From the NCBI RefSeq assembly GCF_002109385.1, contig NZ_CP020814.1, forward strand, positions 4,301,501-4,365,500: a DNA stretch of 64,000 nucleotides. Direction: 5' to 3'. This document shows positions 26,600 through 35,399 of the stretch, piece after piece (the stretch's first letter is position 1; each line of letters starts with the position of its first letter). A model generated the notes under the pieces. That model had not been told where the DNA came from. It saw only the letters and a list, made by a program, of their open reading frames with translations, and made no database searches. The position numbers and the translations under genes were made by a program. Source of the DNA: Halalkalibacter krulwichiae (GTDB lineage Bacteria; Bacillota; Bacilli; Bacillales; Bacillaceae_D).

Positions 26600-27700
26600 A
26601 TGAAGATTCAAGCAGCTGTTACAAACTCAAAAGGGGAAGATTTTAAAATTGAAACGGTAACCCTTGATGAGCCAAAAGCAGGAGAAGTATTAATCCGTGT
26701 TGTTTCCTCAGGGATTTGCCATACAGATATGGTCGCGCAACATCAGGAATACCCTGTTCCTCTTCCGGCCGTTTTAGGACATGAGGGTTCTGGAGTTGTG
26801 GAAAAAGTCGGTGAAGGGGTAACGACACTCCAACCAGGCGATCATGTTGTAATGGGCTTTGCTCACTGCGGGAAGTGTAACCAGTGCTTAGACGGCCACC
26901 CTTATGTATGCGAACGATTTTTCGAATTGAATTTTGTAGGAAAAATGGAAGATGGCACTTGCCGTCATCATAATCACGACGATCAAGATTTATCAATTTT
27001 CTTTGGCCAGTCTTCTTTTGGAACGTATACGGTTGCGAATGAGCGCAATGTTGTCAAAGTCGATAAGGACGTTGATTTGAACTTATTAGGTCCTCTCGGA
27101 TGCGGCATTCAAACCGGGAGTGGGGCTGTGTTAAATCGCTTAAAGCCGCAAGCTGGCTCAAGCATTGCTGTATTTGGTGCAGGGGCTGTAGGATTAAGTG
27201 CGTTGATGGCTGCAAAAGCGGTCGGGTGTGGAACGATTATTGCGATCGATGTTCACGATAACCGTCTTGAGCTTGCAAAAGAACTTGGGGCGACACATAC
27301 CATTAATGCCAAAGGAGTCAATGTTCCTGATGAAGTAAAGAAAATTGTTGAAAACGGTGTCAACTATGCCGTTGAAACAGCAGGCGTTCCTGGGATTCTG
27401 CGACAAGCAGTTGATTCTCTCAGCATCCGTGGGGTCGTTTGTCAAATCGGAGCACCGCCACTTGGTACCGATGAGAAAATTGACGTCAACGATTTGCTCT
27501 TAATGAATAAAACGATTACGGGTGTTGTCGAAGGAGATAGCATTCCGAGAATTTTCATTCCACAGCTTATTACCCTTTATAAAGAAGGCAAGTTTCCTTT
27601 TGATAAATTAGTGAAGTTCTATGATTTTGAAGACATCAATCAAGCAGTTACCGATTCAAAAAACGGAACGACGATTAAACCAATCATTAAAATGGGGTAA
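26600..27700 (+). CDS. Zinc-dependent alcohol dehydrogenase, aryl/benzyl alcohol type
   Basis: This 366-residue medium-chain dehydrogenase has catalytic zinc ligands C40, H61 (GHE) and C168, structural zinc cysteines C90, C93, C96 and C104, and the Rossmann motif GAGAVG at 193-198. The segment GPLGCGIQTGSGAVLN is characteristic of the XylB/benzyl alcohol group. It would oxidise an aromatic or related primary alcohol with NAD+. The ATG follows GGGAGG with an eight-base gap. It is the first gene after the sigma-54 promoter and is co-transcribed with the aldehyde dehydrogenase 24 bases downstream. Confidence 0.92.
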   Translation: MKIQAAVTNSKGEDFKIETVTLDEPKAGEVLIRVVSSGICHTDMVAQHQEYPVPLPAVLGHEGSGVVEKVGEGVTTLQPGDHVVMGFAHCGKCNQCLDGHPYVCERFFELNFVGKMEDGTCRHHNHDDQDLSIFFGQSSFGTYTVANERNVVKVDKDVDLNLLGPLGCGIQTGSGAVLNRLKPQAGSSIAVFGAGAVGLSALMAAKAVGCGTIIAIDVHDNRLELAKELGATHTINAKGVNVPDEVKKIVENGVNYAVETAGVPGILRQAVDSLSIRGVVCQIGAPPLGTDEKIDVNDLLLMNKTITGVVEGDSIPRIFIPQLITLYKEGKFPFDKLVKFYDFEDINQAVTDSKNGTTIKPIIKMG

Positions 27701-27723
27701 ATGAAAAATTAGGAGGAGATACG

Positions 27724-29190
27724 ATGACAACAGCTACAACTTTTAGCCAATGGCAGAAGCAATATATTGGAGGTGAATGGACTTGCGGTACAAGTGAAGG
27801 GACGAGCACAAATCGTAATCCATTTGACCAATCAGAACTTGTCACCATTCAGCTAGCATCTGTACAAGACATCGATCAAGCCTATCAAGAAGCAAAAAAG
27901 GCTCAAAGCAACTGGCAGCGAACAAAACCAGAAGAACGTGTCGCCCTCATGAAAAGGGCAGCAGAGGTGATGGCTAATCGCCGTGCTGAAATTGTTGACA
28001 TTCTCACACGTGAAACCGGATCAAGTGTCGCGAAAGCTAATGCCGAAGTTGATTTTGCGATTGCTGATATTCAAGAATTCTCCTCGATTCCGTTAAAAAT
28101 GAACACAGAAGTACGCCCGTCTGTCATTCCTGGAAAGGAGAACCGAATTTACCGCATGCCGGTTGGAGTCGTCGGGGTCATTAGCCCATTTAACTTCCCG
28201 CTCTATTTGTCGACGCGGGCCATCTTCCCTGCGCTAGCAGCTGGAAACGGCGTTGTCGTCAAGCCAGACTTGCAAACCTTTATCTCAGGGGGACTCATTA
28301 TAGCGAGCATCCTAGAAGAAGCAGGAATTCCAAAAGGACTTATGAATGTCACGGTTGCTGATGTTTCAGAGATCGGAGATGCCTTTGTTGAACATCCAAT
28401 TCCTAAGGTTATTTCTTTCACAGGATCAACAGCCGTTGGACGTCACATTAGCGAGCTATGTGGCAAAAACCTGAAGAAAGTTGCCCTTGAACTCGGCGGA
28501 AACAATGTGATGATTGTTCTTGAGGATGCCGATGTGAACGAAGCAGCCAGCGCTGCTGTTTTCGGCAAGTTTCTACACCAAGGACAAATTTGTATGTCGC
28601 TAAATCGCATCTTCGTCCATCGCAAGCTATACGATGATTTCGTTAACGCCTTTGCTGAAAAAACAGCGAAAATCAAAGTTGGTGATCCGACTGATCCTGA
28701 AGTGTTTGTCGGCCCGCTTATTAACAAAAGACAAGTCGATAAAATCCAAATGTGGATCGATGAGTCGATTCGCCAAGGCGCTACCTGCTTACAGCGCGGC
28801 AACGTGAGCGGCACCTTGATGGAACCAGTTATTTTAACTGATGTCACAAACGAGATGCCCATTGCAAAAAATGAACAATTTGGTCCTGTCGCTGCGATTA
28901 TTCCTGTTGAAAGTGAAGAGGAAGCGATCCAGCTTGCCAATGAAAGTGACTTCGGCTTAAGCGGATCAATCTTCACTAGCGATCTAGATCACGGTGTAGA
29001 AGTCGCTCTGCAAATTCATACCGGAATGATTCACGTAAACGATCAAAGCGTCAACTGTGAATCACACATCCCGTTCGGTGGTGAAAAATCATCAGGCCTT
29101 GGTCGATATGGCGGAGAATGGTCGTTAGATGAATTCACTACAGTTCGTTGGGTATCGGTTCAAAAAGAAACACGTCCATTCCCATTTTAA
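27724..29190 (+). CDS. NAD-dependent aldehyde dehydrogenase, benzaldehyde/vanillin type
   Basis: This 488-residue aldehyde dehydrogenase has all catalytic residues: N157 in PFNFP, FTGS at 232-235, E256 in LELGGN and nucleophile C290 in HQGQIC. The overall sequence resembles the benzaldehyde/vanillin dehydrogenase group (YfmT, XylC). With the preceding enzyme it converts an alcohol to the acid in two steps. No downstream ring-cleavage genes are in view, so the acid may be the end product, or further degradation may be encoded elsewhere. A strong terminator follows. Confidence 0.92.
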   Translation: MTTATTFSQWQKQYIGGEWTCGTSEGTSTNRNPFDQSELVTIQLASVQDIDQAYQEAKKAQSNWQRTKPEERVALMKRAAEVMANRRAEIVDILTRETGSSVAKANAEVDFAIADIQEFSSIPLKMNTEVRPSVIPGKENRIYRMPVGVVGVISPFNFPLYLSTRAIFPALAAGNGVVVKPDLQTFISGGLIIASILEEAGIPKGLMNVTVADVSEIGDAFVEHPIPKVISFTGSTAVGRHISELCGKNLKKVALELGGNNVMIVLEDADVNEAASAAVFGKFLHQGQICMSLNRIFVHRKLYDDFVNAFAEKTAKIKVGDPTDPEVFVGPLINKRQVDKIQMWIDESIRQGATCLQRGNVSGTLMEPVILTDVTNEMPIAKNEQFGPVAAIIPVESEEEAIQLANESDFGLSGSIFTSDLDHGVEVALQIHTGMIHVNDQSVNCESHIPFGGEKSSGLGRYGGEWSLDEFTTVRWVSVQKETRPFPF

Positions 29191-29199
29191 TAAGGGGGC

Positions 29200-29232
29200 G
29201 TCTCAAAAGGTCTCGTTTTGACCTTTTGAGAC
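29200..29232 (+). terminator. Intrinsic terminator of the alcohol/aldehyde operon
   Basis: GTCTCAAAAGGTC and GACCTTTTGAGAC form a perfect 13-bp stem with a 7-base loop, followed by CCTTTTTCTTT. Confidence 0.93.
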
Positions 29233-29243
29233 AGCCTTTTTCT

Positions 29244-30242
29244 TTATACGGATAACCCAATCTTCCTCCGAACTTCTTTTAAAAATGGCACACTAACAGC
29301 CCTCGCCCTTTCTGCTCCTTTTAGCAAGATCTCATCTAAAGTTTCAGGTGAAGCGATCAATTCATTGTACTTAGCACGAGGCTCTTCTAACTGACGATTC
29401 ATGACTTCAAATAGTTCTCTTTTCACTTCGCCCCAACCAATTCCCGCTTCGTATTGCGTTCTCATGTTTTCAACTTCTGCAAAAGTAGCAAATTCTTTAT
29501 AGAGAGTAAACAAACTCGATGTACTTGGGTCCTTAGACGCTTCTGGTGGTAAGGAGTCTGTTTTGATTTTATTAATAAGCTTTTGCAACCTTTTCGGTTC
29601 GGCAAACACAGGAATCGTATTGTTGTAGCTTTTACTCATCTTTCTCCCATCTAATCCAGGAAGAATGGCTGTCCCTTCTTCAACTTTATACTGTGGCAAG
29701 ACAAATGTTTCACCATAATGATGATTAAAACTTTCGGCAATGTCCCTGGCAATTTCAACATGTTGTATTTGATCTTTCCCTACAGGCACTGTCTCCGTTT
29801 TAAACAACAAAATATCCGCTGCCATCAAAATCGGGTACGTAAAAATCCCCATATTGACCCCATCATCTACATCGCGACCCATTTGATTGTTCTGATCAAC
29901 GAGCGCCTTATAAGCATGAGCCCGGTTCATTAATCCTTTCGGTGCAAAACAAGAGAGGATCCAATTCAATTCGAATATTTCCGGAACATCACTTTGGCGG
30001 TAGAAAATGACTTTATTAGGATCAAGCCCAAACGCTAACCATGCTGCTGCGACCCCGTATGAAAGTTGTTTGAACTCCTTGCTGTCATGAATTTTTGTTA
30101 ATCCATGAAAATCGGCAATAAAATAAGCTGGCTGAAACTTATCACTCTGTGCTAATGCCAAAGCAGGCTTAATGGCCCCGATATAATTCCCTAAATGAAT
30201 CTGCCCAGTCGGCTTAATACCTGTTAAAATAGTCTTTTTCAT
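29244..30242 (-). CDS. trpS: Tryptophanyl-tRNA synthetase
   Basis: This 332-residue class I synthetase charges tRNA-Trp. The HIGH-like motif HLGN is at residues 16-19 in the GIKPTGQIHLGNYIGA block, and KMSKS is present in GRKMSKSYNN near residue 200. Length and motifs are those of bacterial TrpRS. The ATG has AAGGAGTG seven bases upstream. A complete T-box leader precedes it, so expression rises when uncharged tRNA-Trp accumulates. Confidence 0.97.
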   Translation of the reverse strand: MKKTILTGIKPTGQIHLGNYIGAIKPALALAQSDKFQPAYFIADFHGLTKIHDSKEFKQLSYGVAAAWLAFGLDPNKVIFYRQSDVPEIFELNWILSCFAPKGLMNRAHAYKALVDQNNQMGRDVDDGVNMGIFTYPILMAADILLFKTETVPVGKDQIQHVEIARDIAESFNHHYGETFVLPQYKVEEGTAILPGLDGRKMSKSYNNTIPVFAEPKRLQKLINKIKTDSLPPEASKDPSTSSLFTLYKEFATFAEVENMRTQYEAGIGWGEVKRELFEVMNRQLEEPRAKYNELIASPETLDEILLKGAERARAVSVPFLKEVRRKIGLSV

Positions 30243-30273
30243 TATCAAACACTCCTTATAAAATCAAAACACA

Positions 30274-30545
30274 AAAAGGGTTACCCCTCCTTAAAAAAGG
30301 ACGAGTAACCCGTGGTGCCACCTTCATTCGTTTACATCTAGCAAACGCACTTAGTCTGTACGGAAACTGTGAAGCCGTTTCGATACATAGTCTCTTTTAA
30401 CGGTAAGACACCCGCCAGGCCTACTATTCTTTCAACCTAGAAGCTCCAAAATCCATTCAACGATATTCCCGTACGGACTCACAGCAACCATCCGCTCTCT
30501 GAAACATTCCTATCGCCTACTCTTTTTCATCATCGCTCTTAAATA
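30274..30545 (-). promoter_or_regulatory. T-box leader, tryptophan
   Basis: On the minus strand the conserved T-box sequence AAGGTGGCACCACGG lies at 30310-30325. It is followed by the terminator stem GGGTTAC.../...GTAACCC with TTTTT (30278-30311). Upstream are stem I landmarks GATGATGAAAAAGAGTAG and AGAGAGCGGATGG. A TGG in GTTGAATGGAT at about 30453-30455 is the probable specifier codon, which agrees with trpS. Confidence 0.95.
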
Positions 30546-30637
30546 TTAAGTAGATTTTAATGGATTACGAAGTTGAGGTCAAGAAACTTATTTCAAAGTT
30601 ACTCCCTCTTTCTGTAACCGTTCAACAAAAAAAGGAC

Positions 30638-30777
30638 TAGGACAAAAGAGTTTCATTAACGAAAAATCGGAACGAAATGACGGGTGGTGAGCGGTGCATA
30701 GCCTCCGCTCCGGAAATATACTTCGCTAAGCTGTCGTCGTTCCTATTTTCAATACACCACTTTAGTTATATCCCAGT
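30638..30777. repeat. Dispersed hairpin element, copy 1
   Basis: About 140 bases with imperfect terminal inverted repeats: left GGACAAAAGAGTTTCATTAA, right TACACCACTTTAGTTATATCC. A conserved core GAAATATACTTCGCTAAG is shared with the copy at 53961-54092. It has no coding potential and lies between the T-box and a CNNM gene, close behind the latter's stop codon. Confidence 0.85.
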
Positions 30778-30781
30778 CTAA

Positions 30782-32065
30782 TTAAATGACAGCCGCTTCT
30801 TCGACTTCATGGGGCTTTTTATTGACCTTTAGTAGAACTTGACGAACTCGTTTTTCTTCCGCCTTCTCTATCTTCAAGCTCAAATGCTCATAGACAAATT
30901 CTTCGCCCTCTTTTGGAATTCGTTGAAACTCTTCAATCAACCAACCGCCTAATGTGTGGTTTGTCGTTTCGGGTGCAGCAATTTCCGCGAACTCCGCAAA
31001 GCTGTCGATTGAGTAATCAGCATCAACGACATAGCTGGATGGTCCAACTTGCTTCACTTGGTTGACACTGACATCATGTTCATCCCAAATTTCACCGACA
31101 ATCTCTTCTAAAACATCTTCTAATGTGACTAATCCAGATGTTCCGCCAAACTCATCAATGACAATCGCCATATGAACCTTTTGCTTTTGAAGCTCTGGTA
31201 GCAAGGTTGAGATTTTCATTGACTCAACGACATACATTGGACGCCTGATCAGTGATGTCAAATCAAGGCTATCACCGTGCTCAATATAAGCTGTTAAGAA
31301 ATCTCGCTCAGACAAGATCCCAATCACATTATCAATATTGCCCTCATATACCGGAATTCTCGAGAAATGCTCGGTTAAAAAGGCATCCTTAATTTCAGAA
31401 ATGGGCTGGTTCACCTCGACAGCAACCATGTCAGGGCGCGGCTTTAAAATTTCGTGAACGATGATATCATCGAACTCTAATGAGCGATGCACCATTTCCC
31501 TTTCCTTTTTCCCAATCACACCTTCATCTTCACTGATCTGAACAAGCATCTTGATTTCTTCTTCTGTAACAGATGGCGTAGTTTCTTTGTTTCTCACAAA
31601 TAAAGTGACTAGCTTCTTAATTTTTAAAAACACCCAAGTCACAGGATAGAACACTTGTATCATCAAAAATAGAATTCCCGACGTCTTTAATGCGTACGCT
31701 TCTGCATATTCTTTCGCGAGTGATTTCGGGATAATTTCGCCAAAAATTAAAACTAAAATTGTGACAACAAATGTACTAATAAAGACTCCTAGACTAGGGC
31801 CAAACCATTGGATCGCAATTTGTGAAGAAAGTGTTGCTGCTGCAATGTTCACAAGATTATTGCCAACCAAAAGGGTTGAAAGCGTCTTATCAAAGTTCTC
31901 AGCTATTTCAACAGCCTTCTTAGCCCCTCTTCTTCCTTCCTCCTCATAGTTTCTAAGGCGGATTTTATTAACACTTGAAAATGCCGTTTCAGCTGAGGAG
32001 AAAAAAGCAGATAAACCTAACAACATGATAAACAACGCAATCAAACTCGACGGAACATCGTCCAT
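30782..32065 (-). CDS. CNNM/CorC-type transporter (hemolysin family)
   Basis: The 427-residue protein has an N-terminal DUF21 transmembrane domain (about 1-190; FFSSAETAFSSVNKIRLRN and NNLVNIAA are diagnostic), tandem CBS domains (about 210-330) and a C-terminal CorC_HlyC domain (about 345-420; HTLGGWLIEEFQRIPKEGE). Members export or take up divalent cations, chiefly Mg2+ or Co2+. It is transcribed alone; the ribosome binding site GGAGTG is rather far from the ATG. Confidence 0.92.
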   Translation of the reverse strand: MDDVPSSLIALFIMLLGLSAFFSSAETAFSSVNKIRLRNYEEEGRRGAKKAVEIAENFDKTLSTLLVGNNLVNIAAATLSSQIAIQWFGPSLGVFISTFVVTILVLIFGEIIPKSLAKEYAEAYALKTSGILFLMIQVFYPVTWVFLKIKKLVTLFVRNKETTPSVTEEEIKMLVQISEDEGVIGKKEREMVHRSLEFDDIIVHEILKPRPDMVAVEVNQPISEIKDAFLTEHFSRIPVYEGNIDNVIGILSERDFLTAYIEHGDSLDLTSLIRRPMYVVESMKISTLLPELQKQKVHMAIVIDEFGGTSGLVTLEDVLEEIVGEIWDEHDVSVNQVKQVGPSSYVVDADYSIDSFAEFAEIAAPETTNHTLGGWLIEEFQRIPKEGEEFVYEHLSLKIEKAEEKRVRQVLLKVNKKPHEVEEAAVI

Positions 32066-32138
32066 CTAAACATCACACTCCATTAGTATATTACTCCTAT
32101 TTTATTATGAAACTTATTTTTTAACTACTGTTTTTTTC

Positions 32139-32693
32139 TTACTTTTTTTCCTTTATTCCTCCTGTGAGCTTGTATGTAATCTTCTCTTTGAAAATAAGCT
32201 GATTGCCTACATATACTTTGCAACTTAAGCTAACAAGCCCACCCATCTTTACTTTAACTGAATACGTTTGTCCACGATCTTCAACGACTCCTGTTAAGGT
32301 TTGGTACGGTTTAATCCACGAGTACCACCTCGTTCGTTTCTTTTCATCTACGAGTGTGTCATTGATAAACAATTGTTCATGGTTATATTTATTCACAACT
32401 TGAATTTGGTTTTCCTTAAAAGGAATGATCCATTGCTTTTCATAGTCTTTCTTGAGCTCATCGATGAATTCATCCCAAGTTTCATCTTGTTCCGGCTTCT
32501 TATCGGCTTCCTTAATGATCTTTTTCTTAATCAAGCTTAAAATCGCTTCGATGATAAAAATAACAACAAAGAAACTAGCTAGCATAACCCAGAAGTTTTC
32601 AAACACTGTACCTTTTGTTAGACTCCCATACGAATACCCAATCAAAAAGAATGCTACGACGTATAAAAGAAATTTAATCAACTTGCTTCCCAC
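32139..32693 (-). CDS. Membrane-anchored protein, unknown
   Basis: This 184-residue protein has two N-terminal helices (about 5-25 and 34-54) and a lysine- and glutamate-rich cytoplasmic part. That part begins with EADKKPEQDETWDEFIDELKK and ends in a beta-rich domain. No family is recognised. It is divergent from the response regulator gene. Confidence 0.6.
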   Translation of the reverse strand: MGSKLIKFLLYVVAFFLIGYSYGSLTKGTVFENFWVMLASFFVVIFIIEAILSLIKKKIIKEADKKPEQDETWDEFIDELKKDYEKQWIIPFKENQIQVVNKYNHEQLFINDTLVDEKKRTRWYSWIKPYQTLTGVVEDRGQTYSVKVKMGGLVSLSCKVYVGNQLIFKEKITYKLTGGIKEKK

Positions 32694-32785
32694 CCTATCA
32701 CTCTATAATCTATGATCTATTATTTCACTCCAGGAAATATTTAACAACTCTTTAGTCTTTACAACACATACCCATTCGCAAATAG

Positions 32786-32794
32786 TGGTATAAT
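32786..32794 (+). promoter_or_regulatory. Extended -10 promoter of the BceRS-type operon
   Basis: TGGTATAAT is a perfect extended -10 (TGnTATAAT). The -35 region is poor. It lies 50 bases before the regulator's ATG. Confidence 0.6.
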
Positions 32795-32843
32795 GAGCAC
32801 AAATGAATGGCTCGGATTTAATACAAAAAGTGCGGTGAATCAT

Positions 32844-33533
32844 ATGTTTAAGCTCATGTTAATTGAAGATGACGAAACATTATTTAAAGAAATCGAGGAA
32901 CGGCTGACACAATGGTCGTATCAAGTGTTTGGAATTGAAGATTTCGGCCATGTATTTGAAGAATTTATAAAAATCAAACCAGATTTGGTCATTATAGATA
33001 TCCAACTTCCAAAATTTGATGGCTTTCATTGGTGTCGGATGATACGGAACCATTCCAATGTTCCGATTGTCTTTTTATCTTCGCGTGATCACCCGACTGA
33101 TATGGTGATGAGTATGCAGTTAGGGGCTGATGACTTTATTCAGAAGCCATTCCATTTTGATGTACTCATCGCGAAAGTTCAAGCAATCCTTCGCCGGGTT
33201 TACAACTATAATACGGAGCGAATTGAGTTAAAGACGTGGCGCGGAGCCACCGTAGATTATGAGACGAATACCGTTACGTATGAAAACGAAACAATTGAAT
33301 TAACCAAAAACGAGCTCTTTATTTTGAAGCAGCTCATTGAACACAAAAATAAAATTGTCAGCCGCGAACAACTAATTCGCAGCCTCTGGGACGACCAGCG
33401 CTTTATCAGTGACAATACGTTAACAGTGAATGTGAACCGGTTGCGTAAAAAGCTAGATGAACTCCGTTTAGGTCAGTTTATTGAAACAAAAGTAGGACAA
33501 GGCTATATCGCAACAGATGAGGGGACAATATGA
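32844..33533 (+). CDS. Response regulator, OmpR family (BceR-like)
   Basis: The 229-residue protein has a receiver domain with acidic residues E8, D9, D10 and phospho-acceptor D52, then an OmpR winged-helix DNA-binding domain with TVNVNRLRKKL and the GQGYIA wing. The sequence and context (a compact kinase, ATPase and large permease follow) identify a BceR-type regulator. ATG 32844 follows GCGGTGA. It overlaps the kinase gene by four bases. Confidence 0.92.
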   Translation: MFKLMLIEDDETLFKEIEERLTQWSYQVFGIEDFGHVFEEFIKIKPDLVIIDIQLPKFDGFHWCRMIRNHSNVPIVFLSSRDHPTDMVMSMQLGADDFIQKPFHFDVLIAKVQAILRRVYNYNTERIELKTWRGATVDYETNTVTYENETIELTKNELFILKQLIEHKNKIVSREQLIRSLWDDQRFISDNTLTVNVNRLRKKLDELRLGQFIETKVGQGYIATDEGTI

Positions 33534-34534
33534 TTAGAGCATACATAAAAGAGCGTCGGAGCTGGATTGTCCTGCTTCTAAGTATGCAAGGTTTGCTTTT
33601 ATTTGTTTCCTATGTAGACCCAACGATTCCGGTCAGTTCGATCTTATATATTCATTTTTTATCGATTATCATCTCCTTTCTATTTCTTCTTTTGCGTTAT
33701 AAAAGAGAAACAACCTTTTATCAGCAATTAAAAGAGCGTGACCCTACTCTTGATCTTGATTCCGTTGCCGATTCCCAGCGCCCCTTTGAGGTCATTGTCG
33801 AAGAAAGCATGCGTTCACAGATCGAGCAGCTGAAACAACAACTTTTCCAAAATCAGCAACAAGTGACTGAAGAAAAAGACGATTTATTAAGCTGGATACA
33901 CGAAGTTAAAACGCCGTTAACTGCGATGCAACTAATGATCGAACGAGTCGAGGATGAGAATTTAAAAGCTCGTCTCACCTATGAATGGCTCCGTATTCAC
34001 TTGCTACTCGATCAACAACTTCATCAAAAGCGCCTACCTTTTATGGAAAATGACTTATTTATTGAGAAAACATCGCTTGAATCGATCATGTTTCAAGAAA
34101 TTCATATGCTTAGATCTTGGTGCATTCAGAAGAACATCGGCTTTGATGTTGATCTCGAATCTGATATTGTTTTAACGGATGCAAAGTGGCTTGCCTTTTT
34201 GATTCGGCAATTGCTTACCAATTCAATAAAATATAGTGAAGCTTCTGACATCGTTATTAAAAGCTTTCAACATGAGGAGCAAACGGTACTCATACTTGAA
34301 GACTTCGGCTGTGGTATTTCAACAAAAGACTTACCGCGTATTTTCGATAAAGGATTTACCTCGACGACTCAACACCAAAACCATGTGGCAACAGGGATGG
34401 GCTTATATTTAGCTAAAAAAATCGCCAAATCTCTACGCTTGAAGCTCGAAGTCCAATCCGAATTAGGCAATGGAACACGATTTACGCTAACCTTCCCGAA
34501 AGCAAATGCGTTCATTGACCTTTCAAGCATGTGA
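33530..34534 (+). CDS. Intramembrane-sensing histidine kinase (BceS-like)
   Basis: The 334-residue kinase has two N-terminal helices with almost no external loop (about 11-28 and 36-56), typical of Bce-type kinases that sense through their partner permease. The phospho-acceptor is H124 in WIHEVKTPL, and the HATPase domain has an N box (LLTNSIKYSE), DFGCGI and GMGLYLAKK. The stop codon lies inside the following terminator stem. Confidence 0.92.
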   Translation: MIRAYIKERRSWIVLLLSMQGLLLFVSYVDPTIPVSSILYIHFLSIIISFLFLLLRYKRETTFYQQLKERDPTLDLDSVADSQRPFEVIVEESMRSQIEQLKQQLFQNQQQVTEEKDDLLSWIHEVKTPLTAMQLMIERVEDENLKARLTYEWLRIHLLLDQQLHQKRLPFMENDLFIEKTSLESIMFQEIHMLRSWCIQKNIGFDVDLESDIVLTDAKWLAFLIRQLLTNSIKYSEASDIVIKSFQHEEQTVLILEDFGCGISTKDLPRIFDKGFTSTTQHQNHVATGMGLYLAKKIAKSLRLKLEVQSELGNGTRFTLTFPKANAFIDLSSM

Positions 34535-34550
34535 CAACAATGTCACATGC
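34527..34550 (+). terminator. Hairpin at the kinase stop codon
   Basis: GCATGTGACA and TGTCACATGC form a perfect 10-bp stem with an ACAA loop, followed by TTTCGTTATTT. It separates the regulatory genes from the transporter genes, so the latter probably have their own regulated promoter in the next 90 bases. Confidence 0.75.
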
Positions 34551-34637
34551 TTTCGTTATTTGTTCGATGAAACGAAGGAAACCAAATGAAAGATTGGTTA
34601 CGATTAAGCTATAAAGATGCGGAGGAGTGATTGCATA

Positions 34638-35399
34638 ATGACAATCTTAACAGCTAGCAAACTACACAAAAGCTATGGCAATAAATTTAATAGACAAGAA
34701 GTGCTTAAAGGAGTCGACCTTTCGATTGAGAAAGGAGAATTTGTTGGCATAATGGGTGCATCGGGTTCTGGAAAGACGACTTTGCTTAATGTTCTCTCGT
34801 CGATTGATAACGTGAGTCAAGGGACGATTGCGATAGAAGGCATGGATATTACAAGAATGAAAGAAAAGCAGCTGGCTAAATTCCGCAAAAATCATCTAGG
34901 CTTTATATTTCAAGAATACAACTTACTCGATACATTAACAGTGAAAGAGAATATTCTATTGCCTCTATCCATTCAAAACGTTTCAAAGAAAAATGCGGAG
35001 CAACGGTTTCGTGAACTAGCCTCAGAACTTGGCATTAGCGATTTACAGAATAAATACCCAAACGAACTTTCAGGAGGACAGAAGCAGCGAACATCGGCTG
35101 CACGTGCATTCATTCATCACCCTAGCATGATTTTCGCTGATGAACCAACGGGTGCACTCGACTCAAAGTCGGCTGCTGACTTGCTTCATAAATTAAAGGA
35201 ACTAAATCAATCAAGACACGCAACAATCATGTTGGTTACTCACGATCCCGTCGCAGCAAGTTACTGCAGTCGTGTCATTTTCATTAAAGATGGCCAAATT
35301 TATACGCAGTTAACAAAAGGAGATGAAACGAGGAAAGCCTTTTTTAACGATATTATGACAACTCAAGGTGTGTTAGGCGGGGTGCAGCATGACGATTAA
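34638..35399 (+). CDS. ABC transporter ATPase (BceA-like)
   Basis: This 253-residue MacB/BceA-type ATPase has Walker [10 protein letters not shown], signature LSGGQKQR and Walker [13 protein letters not shown]. The ATG 34638 follows GGAGGAGTGA. It overlaps the permease gene by eleven bases. With the permease it forms a detoxification and sensing transporter for bacitracin-like or lantibiotic peptides; the inducer cannot be read here. Confidence 0.93.
   Translation: MTILTASKLHKSYGNKFNRQEVLKGVDLSIEKGEFVGIMGASGSGKTTLLNVLSSIDNVSQGTIAIEGMDITRMKEKQLAKFRKNHLGFIFQEYNLLDTLTVKENILLPLSIQNVSKKNAEQRFRELASELGISDLQNKYPNELSGGQKQRTSAARAFIHHPSMIFADEPTGALDSKSAADLLHKLKELNQSRHATIMLVTHDPVAASYCSRVIFIKDGQIYTQLTKGDETRKAFFNDIMTTQGVLGGVQHDD

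Noticed and set aside
30638..30777. Insertion sequence remnant
   Set aside because: No transposase fragment or target duplication is visible. The length and inverted ends fit a short hairpin element better.
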